A stretch of DNA of 15,656 nucleotides from CAYXNZ01 sp964553705 (GCA_964553705.1 CAZKKV010000021.1:1-15656); one strand, 5' to 3'; shown: positions 7,630-14,876, counted from the first letter of the stretch. Notes: generated from the letters alone by a model not told the origin. Program-made: numbers and translations.

Positions 7630-7743
7630 ATGAAAGTAAGAGCAAGCGTTAAAAAAATTTGCAAAGACTGTAAAACACTCCGGCGAAAAGGCCGGGTGCA
7701 TGTTGTGTGCAAAAATCCTAAACATAAACAAAGACAAGGTTAA
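7630..7743 (+). CDS. rpmJ: 50S ribosomal protein L36 (bL36)
   Basis: 37 residues beginning MKVRASVKKICKDC and ending NPKHKQRQG, a full-length L36. The zinc ligands of the C+ type are all present: CKDC, a single Cys in VVCKN, and the His of PKHKQ. L36 is a small late-assembly protein of the large subunit. The start is ATG 7630, four bases after the infA stop, with no Shine-Dalgarno, consistent with coupled translation. The gene is too short for many gene finders but is unmistakable by sequence and position. Confidence 0.96.
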   Translation: MKVRASVKKICKDCKTLRRKGRVHVVCKNPKHKQRQG

Positions 7744-7753
7744 TTTTTATTTT

Positions 7754-8146
7754 ATGGCAATAAGAATAGCGGGTATAACAATACCAAACGACAAAAGAAT
7801 AGAGATAGCCCTGACATATATTTATGGCATAGGCAATACTACCTCCAAAGATGTTCTAAAAGAAGCTGATGTTGATTTTAATATTAGGGTCAAAGATCTT
7901 ACGGAAGAACAAGCTAATAAAATAAGAATTATTGTTGAAAAACAGCATAAAGTCGAAGGTGACTTAAGGCGGGAAGTGTCATCAAATATTAAAAGACTTA
8001 AAGAAATAAATTGCTATCGAGGCATAAGACATACCAAAAACTTGCCAACTAGAGGTCAAAGATCAAAGACCAATAGCCGAACCGTCAGAGGCAATCTAAG
8101 AAAAACAGCGGTTTCTGGTAAAAAACCAACTGCGCAAAAAACTTAA
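7754..8146 (+). CDS. rpsM: 30S ribosomal protein S13 (uS13)
   Basis: 130 residues. S13 sits in the 30S head, forms bridges to the large subunit and contacts the P-site tRNA through its basic tail. Recognised by MAIRIAGITIPNDKRIEI at the start, YIYGIG, the helix-two-turn-helix region, and the RGIRH...LPTRGQRSKTN.RT motif, followed by a Lys-rich end. The frame is open upstream to 7700, but MAIRIAG at ATG 7754 is the family start. The ATG is preceded by four T; there is no good Shine-Dalgarno. It lies ten bases after rpmJ and ten before rpsK. Confidence 0.96.
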   Translation: MAIRIAGITIPNDKRIEIALTYIYGIGNTTSKDVLKEADVDFNIRVKDLTEEQANKIRIIVEKQHKVEGDLRREVSSNIKRLKEINCYRGIRHTKNLPTRGQRSKTNSRTVRGNLRKTAVSGKKPTAQKT

Positions 8147-8156
8147 AATTTTAATT

Positions 8157-8738
8157 ATGACTGATAAAAACACAAATAAAACCAACGACGAAATTGAGAA
8201 AAAAAATGAAGCAGAGGTTGCTCCAGTAGTTAATGTTGTTGATAAAATTACCGATGAACCTGAAAAAAACAGAATGTCTGAACAGAGCGATATACTTGAA
8301 CTGCCAGATGATGTAAAAAAAAGGCTTGAGCAAAATAAAGCAAAAAAAACAGAAAAAAAGACCAAACGAAAAAAGAAAAATCTCGACAAAAAAGTAACGG
8401 TCGGCATAGCTCATGTAAAAGCTACTTACAATAATACTATAGTGTCAATATCAGACGAAGAAGGGAATGTTTTGTCATGGGCTTCAGCTGGGATAGCTGG
8501 CTTTAAGGGACCTAAAAAATCAACTCCTTATGCAGCTCAGATAATTACAAAAATCGCCGTAGATAAGGCAAAAGAGTATGGTTTGCGAGAAGTAAGTGTT
8601 AGAGTTAGAGGCGTTGGCACTGGACGTGAATCAGCTGTCAGATCATTAAATGCAAACGGTTTGATAGTCACTTGTATAAAAGATATAACCCCGATACCGC
8701 ATAACGGCTGTCGAGCAAGAAAACCAAGAAGAGTTTAA
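8157..8738 (+). CDS. rpsK: 30S ribosomal protein S11 (uS11) with about 64 extra N-terminal residues
   Basis: 193 residues, against about 129 for typical S11. The core starts near residue 65, with GIAHVKATYNNT, GNVLSWASAG, GFKGPKKSTPYAAQ, RGVGTGRES and the ending PIPHNGCRARKPRRV. S11 sits on the 30S platform near the mRNA exit channel. Residues 1-60 are acidic and look mostly disordered, and 61-79 are strongly Lys-rich. An in-frame ATG at residue 40 (8274) is an alternative start and would still leave a 25-residue extension. ATG 8157 is chosen because it lies ten bases after the rpsM stop, which matches operon spacing. No Shine-Dalgarno is seen before either start. Confidence 0.94.
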   Translation: MTDKNTNKTNDEIEKKNEAEVAPVVNVVDKITDEPEKNRMSEQSDILELPDDVKKRLEQNKAKKTEKKTKRKKKNLDKKVTVGIAHVKATYNNTIVSISDEEGNVLSWASAGIAGFKGPKKSTPYAAQIITKIAVDKAKEYGLREVSVRVRGVGTGRESAVRSLNANGLIVTCIKDITPIPHNGCRARKPRRV

Positions 8739-8763
8739 CAAACAAATTTATTTCAATAAAAAG

Positions 8764-9393
8764 ATGGGAAAATTTTTAGGATCAAAATGCAAATTATGTC
8801 GTCGCGAAGGAGAAAAGCTTATGCTCAAAGGAGATAGATGCAACACTCCTAAGTGTGCCATGATAAAAAGAAATTATCCTCCAGGCATACATGGACCAAA
8901 GGGAAGAGGTAGGCAGAGTGGCTATTGTTTGCAGTTGAGAGAGAAACAAAAAGCGAAAAGAATGTATAATATATTAGAAAAACAATTTCGCTTAACTTTC
9001 GACAAAGCATATAAACAACCAGGTGATGTTGGAGAAAATTTATTAAAAATTTTAGAAACTCGATTTGATAATGTCATTTATAGACTTGGTTTTGCGTCTT
9101 CACGTGCTCAAGCCAGAGAACTTGTTAATCACAGACATTTTAATATTAATGATGTAAATGTTGATATTCCTTCTTATCAGGTAAAAACTGGGGATATAAT
9201 TAAACTTAAAAAAACCAGTGAGAATAAAAAAATATTTAAAAATATCAAGGATAAGCTGAAAAAAACTTCTGTACCAGGCTGGCTTAATCTAAACATTGAT
9301 GATTTATCAGCAAAAACACTCCACTTACCAGGTAAAAATGATGTTGAATCAAAAATTAACACACAAGTGATAGTCGAGTTCTATTCCAAATAA
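8764..9393 (+). CDS. rpsD: 30S ribosomal protein S4 (uS4), zinc-binding form
   Basis: 209 residues, the normal length. S4 is a primary 16S rRNA binder that starts 30S assembly, and in several bacteria it represses its own operon. The N-terminus carries a CKLC pair (Cys9 and Cys12) and C26....C31, the C+ zinc arrangement. NYPPGIHG, GRQSGY.LQLREKQK and the S4 RNA-binding domain (ETRFDNVIYRLGFASSRAQAR, then the VNHRH segment) follow. The start is ATG 8764, 25 bases after rpsK, without a Shine-Dalgarno. The hairpin in the infA leader could be a regulatory target of this or another operon protein, but nothing in the sequence proves this. Confidence 0.96.
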   Translation: MGKFLGSKCKLCRREGEKLMLKGDRCNTPKCAMIKRNYPPGIHGPKGRGRQSGYCLQLREKQKAKRMYNILEKQFRLTFDKAYKQPGDVGENLLKILETRFDNVIYRLGFASSRAQARELVNHRHFNINDVNVDIPSYQVKTGDIIKLKKTSENKKIFKNIKDKLKKTSVPGWLNLNIDDLSAKTLHLPGKNDVESKINTQVIVEFYSK

Positions 9394-9424
9394 ACAACGA
9401 TTTATATTTTTAATACACAATTTT

Positions 9425-10276
9425 ATGACTAAAATCGCTTTGCCAAAAAAAATTGAATTTTTAAAAGGCGCTAAGGAAAATCAAAAGCAGGTTATTGTTG
9501 AACCTTGCTATCCTGGTTACGGTGCTACGATAGGCAATACTCTAAGAAGAGTTCTTTTATCTTCCCTGAGTGGAGCGGCTGTTGTCGGTGTTAAAATCAA
9601 AGGAGCTGATCACGAATTCACAACTTTACCTCACGTCAAAGAAGATATTTTAGAAATAATTTTAACTTTAAAAAAATTAAGGTTAAAAATGTTTACCGAC
9701 GAAATAGTCAAAATAGAATTAAACGTCAAAGGCGAAAAAAAGGTTACCGCTGGCGACATATCAAAAAATAGTGACGTTGAAATTATAAATCCAGAGCTAG
9801 TTATTGCTAATATCACCGACATGGCTGGTAATCTAGATATGGAAATATTTGTTTCCAAGGGAATGGGCTATGAAATGATAGAAAGTAGAGAAAAAGAGAA
9901 ACATGAAACTGGCTACATTGAGATTGATTCTATTTTTACACCAGTATTATCTGTCGGCATAGCTATTGAAAATGTCAGAGTTGGAAAAATGACAAATTGG
10001 GATAAACTTATACTAGACATAGAAACTGACGGAACAATTACCCCAAAAGAATCATTTACTCAAGCTACCAACATCTTAATAAATCAATTCAGTTCATTAT
10101 TATCTAAAAATAAGGATGAAAAAGATGAAGAAAAAAATAAAGATAGTGATGAAGAAGTTATAAAAAATTCTGCCGATAATCAAACAATTGAAACAGAAAC
10201 TTCCGAAATAACAGGTGATGAAGAGGATTATGAAGAAAAACCAAAGAAACGCGGCCGACCAAAAAAAAGTGAATAA
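9425..10276 (+). CDS. rpoA: RNA polymerase alpha subunit with AT-hook-like tail in place of the alpha-CTD
   Basis: 283 residues, against about 329 in E. coli. The N-terminal assembly domain is complete over about 1-226: EPCYPGYGATIGNTLRRVLLSS (positions 26-47, including the LRR that contacts beta), VKEDILEI, and LILDIETDGTITP. After it, the usual C-terminal helix-hairpin-helix domain that binds UP elements and activators is missing. Instead, 227-283 is a low-complexity acidic tail (KNKDEKDEE, DEEDYEEK) ending in PKKRGRPKK at 273-281, which matches the AT-hook pattern of a GRP core flanked by basic residues. The stop comes five bases before rplQ, so the gene is not cut by the window or by an obvious frameshift. 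Assignment as alpha is certain; DNA binding by the tail is inference. The start ATG 9425 follows four T, with no Shine-Dalgarno. Confidence 0.95.
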   Translation: MTKIALPKKIEFLKGAKENQKQVIVEPCYPGYGATIGNTLRRVLLSSLSGAAVVGVKIKGADHEFTTLPHVKEDILEIILTLKKLRLKMFTDEIVKIELNVKGEKKVTAGDISKNSDVEIINPELVIANITDMAGNLDMEIFVSKGMGYEMIESREKEKHETGYIEIDSIFTPVLSVGIAIENVRVGKMTNWDKLILDIETDGTITPKESFTQATNILINQFSSLLSKNKDEKDEEKNKDSDEEVIKNSADNQTIETETSEITGDEEDYEEKPKKRGRPKKSE

Positions 10277-10322
10277 ATTTTATGATGCATAAAAAAACAG
10301 GAAAAAGATTCGGCCGACCAAA
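10252..10322 (+). repeat. 12-base direct repeat CGGCCGACCAAA linking the rpoA end and rplQ start
   Basis: Copies at 10252-10263 and 10311-10322 are identical and read in the same phase, encoding GRPK in both proteins. The G+C-rich core stands out in this AT-rich region. It could be a local duplication or chance codon reuse. Confidence 0.6.
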
Positions 10323-10632
10323 GGCTTCAAGAGAAATGATGCTAAGAAATTTAGCTTCAAGTATTTTAATTTATGAAAAAGTAAAAACTACCGACACCAA
10401 AGCCAAAGCAGTTCAATCACTAGTGGAAAAAATGATTACCGCCGCCAAAAAAAATGACTTAAATGCTAAAAGAAAAATGATAGCAACTCTACCTCAGAAA
10501 ATGGCCGTAAAAAAAGCTATTGAAATTCTAGGTGAACGTTATAAGGGCACTAAAGGCGGATACACCCGAATAACTAAATTGGGTCACAGGCAAGGCGATG
10601 GAGCTAAAATAGTACAGATTGAATTGACATAA
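10282..10632 (+). CDS. rplQ: 50S ribosomal protein L17 (bL17)
   Basis: 116 residues. L17 lies near the peptide exit tunnel on the 50S. Family features are the MMHKKTGKRFGR start (MRHRKSGRQLNR in E. coli), the MLRNLASSIL and VKTTDTKAKAVQSLVEKMI helices, and the TRITKLGHRQGDGAKIVQIEL end. Two adjacent ATGs (10282 and 10285) are possible; 10282 aligns best with the usual Met-Arg-His start. It follows rpoA after five bases, the standard order. Its FGRPK segment uses the same 12 bases as the RGRPK end of rpoA (see the repeat entry). Confidence 0.95.
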   Translation: MMHKKTGKRFGRPKASREMMLRNLASSILIYEKVKTTDTKAKAVQSLVEKMITAAKKNDLNAKRKMIATLPQKMAVKKAIEILGERYKGTKGGYTRITKLGHRQGDGAKIVQIELT

Positions 10633-10645
10633 AAATATAAATAAT

Positions 10646-11002
10646 ATGAAAAAAATTGAAAGAAAATTACATAAAATTGACGCAACAAATGAATCGGCTG
10701 GCAGATTAGCCTCTCGAATTGCTATTATTCTTCGTGGTAAAAACAAACCTGAATATGAACCACATTTAGATATGGGCGACATTGTAGAAGTTAGTAATGT
10801 TGATAAGCTTAAATTCACTGGAAAAAAATTAGACCAAAAAAAATATTATCATTATTCCGGCTATCAAGGCGGGATGAAGGAAACTAAAATGAAAAACTTA
10901 TTTACATCAAAACCTTCGGAAATACTAAAAAAAGCTGTAAAAGACATGCTTCCAGCAACAAAATTGAGAAACAACATGTTAAAAAGATTACTGATAAAAT
11001 AA
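10646..11002 (+). CDS. rplM: 50S ribosomal protein L13 (uL13), short form
   Basis: 118 residues, against 142 in E. coli. L13 is an early 50S assembly protein. Recognised by IDATNESAGRLAS, LRGKNKPEYEPHLDMGD, FTGKKLDQKKYYHYSGYQGG and AVKDMLPATKLRNNMLKRL. The protein ends where the conserved fold ends and lacks the roughly 25-residue C-terminal tail of E. coli L13. The start ATG 10646 is 13 bases after rplQ, with no Shine-Dalgarno. The rplM-rpsI pair is conserved in bacteria; here it is attached to the alpha operon. Confidence 0.96.
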   Translation: MKKIERKLHKIDATNESAGRLASRIAIILRGKNKPEYEPHLDMGDIVEVSNVDKLKFTGKKLDQKKYYHYSGYQGGMKETKMKNLFTSKPSEILKKAVKDMLPATKLRNNMLKRLLIK

Positions 11003-11011
11003 TATCATTTT

Positions 11012-11461
11012 ATGCCTGAAACAAAAGAAAAAAAAACCGAAAAACAGACTGAGGAAATTACAAAATTTAAAGGTAAATATACCTCAGCGGTTGGCAGACG
11101 AAAAACTTCAACAGCTCAAGTTCGTTTATATAAAAATGGACAAGGAGTTATAATTGTTAATGATAAGCAGGCAGAGAAATATTTTGACACAAGCGCCTTA
11201 CTTTCAATAATTGAACAACCATTAAAATTAACTGGACTGCAAAAAGATTTCAATATTTCCATAATTGCCACTGGTGGAGGAAAAAATGGGCAAGCCGTAG
11301 CTGCTAGTCATGGGATTGCTAGAGTATTAATAAAATTAGACGAAAACTTAAAGGCTACTCTCAAAACAAAAGATCTCTTGACTAGAGATGCTCGCAGAAA
11401 AGAAAGGAAAAAACCAGGATTAAAGAAAGCTAGAAGAGCACCGCAGTGGAGTAAACGTTAA
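11012..11461 (+). CDS. rpsI: 30S ribosomal protein S9 (uS9)
   Basis: 149 residues, with an extra Lys/Glu-rich N-terminus of about 17 residues compared with E. coli. The core begins YTSAVGRRKTSTAQV and continues through GGGKNGQAVAASHGIARVL to the basic tail TRDARRKERKKPGLKKARRAPQWSKR, shown here in parts: DARRKERKKPG, then RAPQWSKR. In other bacteria the C-terminal Lys-Arg reaches the P-site tRNA, and it is retained here. The start is ATG 11012 after four T, nine bases from the rplM stop. It is the last gene before the operon terminator. Confidence 0.96.
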   Translation: MPETKEKKTEKQTEEITKFKGKYTSAVGRRKTSTAQVRLYKNGQGVIIVNDKQAEKYFDTSALLSIIEQPLKLTGLQKDFNISIIATGGGKNGQAVAASHGIARVLIKLDENLKATLKTKDLLTRDARRKERKKPGLKKARRAPQWSKR

Positions 11462-11483
11462 TATAATTCGCCTTATCTTATAT

Positions 11484-11515
11484 AAAAAGTGGGCCTGGTT
11501 GGGTCCGCTTTTTAA
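11484..11515 (+). terminator. Rho-independent terminator of the infA-rpsI operon
   Basis: AAAAAGTGGGCC (11484-11495) pairs with GGTCCGCTTTTT (11502-11513): twelve pairs with two G-T wobbles around a six-base loop. The A and T runs belong to the stem, and the T run serves as the tail. A -35-like T run for the next promoter overlaps its end. Confidence 0.9.
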
Positions 11516-11528
11516 TTAGCTGTCATTA

Positions 11529-11537
11529 TGCTAAAAT
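11529..11537 (+). promoter_or_regulatory. Extended -10 promoter of the glycan cluster (leaderless)
   Basis: TATG precedes C and TAAAAT (11532-11537), giving the extended -10 pattern TGnTAAAAT. The -35 position (11509-11514, TTTTTA) is weak. Six bases separate the -10 from ATG 11544, so a leaderless mRNA is predicted. Confidence 0.6.
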
Positions 11538-11543
11538 TAAAAC

Positions 11544-12989
11544 ATGACTGAAAAAATAACTAACATTGCAAAGAATACGTCTTATTTTACCTTTGCTTTA
11601 ATATTACAAAAAGTAATATCTTTTACTTATTTTACTTTGATAGCACGCGAATTAGGCCCAGAAAATTTAGGAAAATACTATTTTGCTATTTCATTTACTT
11701 CAATTTTTGCCATATTTATTGATCTGGGATTAGCAAATCTTTTGACTCGCGAAGTCGCCAAAGATAATAACCAAACACAAAAATTACTGAGTAGCACTAT
11801 GGCTATAAAATTACCACTAACCATTTTGACATGGTTAGCGGTTTTTTTCACTATTAATTTACTTGGTTATGATAGCTTAGTAAAACAATTGGTCTACCTG
11901 TCATCCGCCTGCATGATTCTTGATTCTTTTGCTTTGGCATTTTTTGCGATTATACGCGGTTTTCATAATCTCATATACGAAAGCATCATTTCTGTTGTTT
12001 TTCAAGTAATTGTTTTTATTTCTGGTCTTTGGTTCTTGTATTCCGGCAAAAGTCTTGGTTGGATTATGTTTGCTTTAGTGTTGGCTAGTGCAATAAAATT
12101 TATTTATGTAGCTTTTATTTTAATCAAAAAAAAGAAGCTATCGCTTCGTCCGCTTTTTGATAAAAAATACGCGATAGCCCTATTTAGCCTATCTATACCC
12201 TTTGGATTATTCGCCATTTTTCAACGAGCTTACATGTATCTTGATTCTGTTTTTCTATCACTACTAGCAGGCGATAAATATGTCGGTTTATATCAAATTG
12301 CTTTCAAAATGATTTTTGCTTTACAATTTTTACCTTTAGCTTTTATTGCCACCCTTTATCCAGCCATGAGCAATTATTGGGTAAATAACCGACAACAATT
12401 AATTATTACTTTTGAAAGAGCAACTAACTATTTAATAATTATTTCCTTGCCCATTAGTCTAGGAATTATTGCTTTAGCTGATAAAATGATTCTTCTTTTT
12501 AAAACTGGTTATAATGGAGCTATCTTGCCACTCCAGATATCGATGGCTTCCTTGATTTTTATTTTTTTAGTTTTTCCCGTTGGCTCACTGCTAAACGCCT
12601 GCGATAAGCAAAAACAAAATACCATAATCATGGGTGTAACTTTATTTTTCAGCATTATCTTGAATTTAATCTTAATCCCAAAATACCAAGCGATTGGCGC
12701 TAGCATAACTTTGGCGCTAACAAATTTCTTCATGTTCGCTATCAGTATCGTGTTAGCGCGCAAAATAATAAATTTTAACAGTATAGTAATCTTAAAAATA
12801 TTTTCAAAATCACTGCTGTCTGCCGTGGTGATGGTAATTATGGTGCTGTATTTTAAAAACAGTATAAATATTTTTATCTTATCTGTGTTCGGCGGATTAA
12901 TCTATTTTACTCTTCTGTTTTTGCTCGGCGGATTTAAAAAAGAGGATTTCCTGAGTATATATCAGTCATTTTTTAAAAAAACTATTTAA
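11544..12989 (+). CDS. Polysaccharide/oligosaccharide flippase (Wzx-like, MOP superfamily)
   Basis: 481 residues, hydrophobic throughout, with about 12-14 predicted membrane helices, the size and shape of the polysaccharide biosynthesis (PF01943-like) flippases. The N-terminus, with the Thr/Ser-Tyr-Phe start, the ARELGPENLGKYYFA segment and LGLANLLTREVA, is typical: these proteins share a GP...G.Y....S...F...D.GL..L..RE pattern. Later segments such as LPLAFIATLYPAMSNYW and FPVGSLLNACDKQ also fit. It would move lipid-linked sugar units from the inner to the outer face of the membrane. It leads a cluster with two glycosyltransferases, so its substrate is probably the glycan they build. The exact substrate cannot be read from the sequence. 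Confidence 0.9.
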   Translation: MTEKITNIAKNTSYFTFALILQKVISFTYFTLIARELGPENLGKYYFAISFTSIFAIFIDLGLANLLTREVAKDNNQTQKLLSSTMAIKLPLTILTWLAVFFTINLLGYDSLVKQLVYLSSACMILDSFALAFFAIIRGFHNLIYESIISVVFQVIVFISGLWFLYSGKSLGWIMFALVLASAIKFIYVAFILIKKKKLSLRPLFDKKYAIALFSLSIPFGLFAIFQRAYMYLDSVFLSLLAGDKYVGLYQIAFKMIFALQFLPLAFIATLYPAMSNYWVNNRQQLIITFERATNYLIIISLPISLGIIALADKMILLFKTGYNGAILPLQISMASLIFIFLVFPVGSLLNACDKQKQNTIIMGVTLFFSIILNLILIPKYQAIGASITLALTNFFMFAISIVLARKIINFNSIVILKIFSKSLLSAVVMVIMVLYFKNSINIFILSVFGGLIYFTLLFLLGGFKKEDFLSIYQSFFKKTI

Positions 12990-12993
12990 CTAT

Positions 12994-14079
12994 ATGAAAT
13001 ATTTATTATTCACGTTGGAATACCCGCCATTTAAAGGCGGTGTAGCAAATTATTATAAAAATATAGTAGAATATTGGCCGACAAATGACATTGACGTCCT
13101 TCACAATAACAACAATCAATTAATAAATAGTAACTTATTTACGTTAAAATGGACGCCAGCGATATTTTCTTTACGCAAACAACTTAAAAAAAATGTAGAT
13201 AACTATATAATTGTTGGGCAAATACTCCCATTAGGCACAGTTACTTGGCTTTTGTCAAAAATAATTAAATTTAAATACAGTATAATTCTTCATGGCATGG
13301 ATTTCACTTATGCCATGAGAAAATCAAGAAAAAAATTTATCACAAAATTAATATTGATTAATGCCGATAAAATAATTTGTGCGAATAATTATTTAGCTAA
13401 CTTAGTTAAAAAACAATTTCCAAAATTAGCCGACAAAATAAAAGTGGTAAATCCTGGAGTGGACGCCGAAATAAAAGTAAATAATGATATAAAAACCAAG
13501 TTGAAAAACACGCACAATCTAGCAAACAAATTTATTCTATTTAGTTTAGGGCGCTTGGTAAAAAGAAAGGGGATTGACCGTATACTTGAAGCTTTACCAA
13601 AAATAATAAAGACTATTCCAAATCTCAAATATTTTATAGTCGGAGCAGGCCCAGACGAAAAATATTTAAAAAACATATTAGCCAAAAACAAAAGTGCCAT
13701 CCAAAATACCACTTTTTTGGGTCAAATATCCGACGAAGAAAAATGGGCTTGGCTTAGCTTGTGTCATGCTTTTATTTTACCAACTCGACAAATCGGCGAT
13801 GATTTTGAAGGATTCGGTATTGTTTTTCTGGAAGCTAATTTGATGAGTAAACCAGTTATCGCTGGCGACAGTGGGGGGGTGCGAGATGCTGTTCAAGACA
13901 ACTTAAATGGTCTAATGGTAAATCCCGAAAGTAAAACCAGTATCACTAATGCGATTATCAAAATCGCCAATAACCAAATCTTGAGAGAAAAACTTGGCGA
14001 GCAGGGGAGAGAAAGAACAATTAAACAATTTAACTGGCAAAATCAAACAAAAAAATTGTATAATTATTTAAACAATTAA
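12994..14079 (+). CDS. GT4-family (GT-B fold) glycosyltransferase
   Basis: 361 residues. The N-terminal Rossmann half has EYPPFKGGVANY (the Gly-Gly loop, 15-16) and HGMD with His100. The C-terminal nucleotide-sugar half has GRLVKRKG with Arg187 and Lys192, the VGAGPDE turn, and the retaining-enzyme EX7E motif from Glu272 to Glu280 (EGFGIVFLE), then SGGVRDAV. It should transfer a sugar from a nucleotide donor to a lipid-linked or protein acceptor on the cytoplasmic face; the sugar is not predictable. No signal peptide or membrane helix is evident. It starts four bases after the flippase stop, so the genes are almost certainly co-transcribed. Confidence 0.92.
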   Translation: MKYLLFTLEYPPFKGGVANYYKNIVEYWPTNDIDVLHNNNNQLINSNLFTLKWTPAIFSLRKQLKKNVDNYIIVGQILPLGTVTWLLSKIIKFKYSIILHGMDFTYAMRKSRKKFITKLILINADKIICANNYLANLVKKQFPKLADKIKVVNPGVDAEIKVNNDIKTKLKNTHNLANKFILFSLGRLVKRKGIDRILEALPKIIKTIPNLKYFIVGAGPDEKYLKNILAKNKSAIQNTTFLGQISDEEKWAWLSLCHAFILPTRQIGDDFEGFGIVFLEANLMSKPVIAGDSGGVRDAVQDNLNGLMVNPESKTSITNAIIKIANNQILREKLGEQGRERTIKQFNWQNQTKKLYNYLNN

Positions 14080-14096
14080 AAATTTTCATCATTATC

Positions 14097-14807
14097 ATGA
14101 TATCAATTATTATTCCAATTTATAATCAAGCAAAAACCCTGTCTGATTGTTTGGAAAGTATCTTGAAGCAATCCTATGCTAACTATGAAGTTATCGTTAT
14201 CAACGACGGTTCGACTGACAAAACCGCAATAGTTGCTAAAAAATACCAATCTGTTTTTGAACAACAAAACAAAAACTTTATTTACCTAGAGCAATCCAAT
14301 CAAGGTCCACAAAAAGCCAGAAATACGGGCTACAAGCACTCAAATGGCGCATTTCTATTATTCTGTGACGCTGATGTTATTTTAAGCAAAACAACGTTAG
14401 AGGAGCAAATTAACGCCTTATTAAAACATCCTGAAGCCGGCTACGCCTATTCATCATTTGTTTGGGGATTTAAAAAGTTTAAAGTCGGGAAGTTTGATTC
14501 ACTAAGAATAAAAAAAGAGCCGTATATAAATACAACGGCTCTTATTCGACGCGAAGCTTTTCCTGTGTCAGGCTGGGATGAAGAAATAAAACGTTTTCAA
14601 GACTGGGATTTGTGGTTAACCTTATTAAAAAATGGTTATCAAGGTTACTGGATTGATAAAATATTATTCAAAATACAAAGAAAAGGAGAGCAGACTATGA
14701 GTAACTGGCTACCAACTATTGCTTATAAACTTTTTCCGTTTTTACCAAAGGTAAAAAAATATAACAAAGCAATAAAAATAATAAAACAAAAACATAACTT
14801 AAATTAA
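14097..14807 (+). CDS. GT2-family (GT-A fold) glycosyltransferase
   Basis: 236 residues. It starts with the classical MISIIIPIYNQAKTL strand. Asp37 lies in NDGSTD, and the DAD metal-binding triad is at 91-93. QDWDLWL, which supplies the likely catalytic acid region, is near residue 167, followed by an IQRKGEQ stretch and a basic C-terminus. It is an inverting-type transferase, cytoplasmic or membrane-peripheral, and there is no C-terminal membrane helix. The length is short for GT2 but the domain is complete. It lies 17 bases after the GT4 gene, is part of the same glycan operon, and converges on the minus-strand small gene, whose terminator abuts its stop codon. Confidence 0.92.
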   Translation: MISIIIPIYNQAKTLSDCLESILKQSYANYEVIVINDGSTDKTAIVAKKYQSVFEQQNKNFIYLEQSNQGPQKARNTGYKHSNGAFLLFCDADVILSKTTLEEQINALLKHPEAGYAYSSFVWGFKKFKVGKFDSLRIKKEPYINTTALIRREAFPVSGWDEEIKRFQDWDLWLTLLKNGYQGYWIDKILFKIQRKGEQTMSNWLPTIAYKLFPFLPKVKKYNKAIKIIKQKHNLN

Positions 14808-14841
14808 AAAAAACGGGAGAGTTGTTGAACAACTACTCCCG
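14806..14841 (-). terminator. Rho-independent terminator of the minus-strand small gene
   Basis: CGGGAG (14814-14819) pairs with CTCCCG (14836-14841), and an inner GTTGT/ACAAC stem is separated by a one-base bulge. The run of eight A at 14806-14813 becomes a T tract only when read on the minus strand, so it terminates the leftward gene, not the glycan operon. Confidence 0.85.
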
Positions 14842-14876
14842 CACATGATATTGATTTTCAAGAATGTTAAATCCTG

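Noticed and set aside
7700..7753. Longer N-terminus for S13 overlapping rpmJ
   Set aside because: The family start MAIRIAG is at 7754; the upstream extension is the out-of-frame reading of rpmJ.
8096..8414. Long open frames on the minus strand opposite the start of rpsK
   Set aside because: They mirror the Lys/Glu-rich coding of the S11 extension (Phe/Ser/Leu-rich translations) and have no start signals; the plus-strand gene is certain.
10624..10641. TTGACA at the end of rplQ as a promoter for rplM
   Set aside because: No -10 at 16-18 bases; the only TATAAA is six bases away, so this is coincidence with the Leu-Thr end of L17.
14806..14841. Hairpin as terminator of the plus-strand glycan operon
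   Set aside because: On the plus strand the hairpin is not followed by T; the T run exists only on the minus strand.
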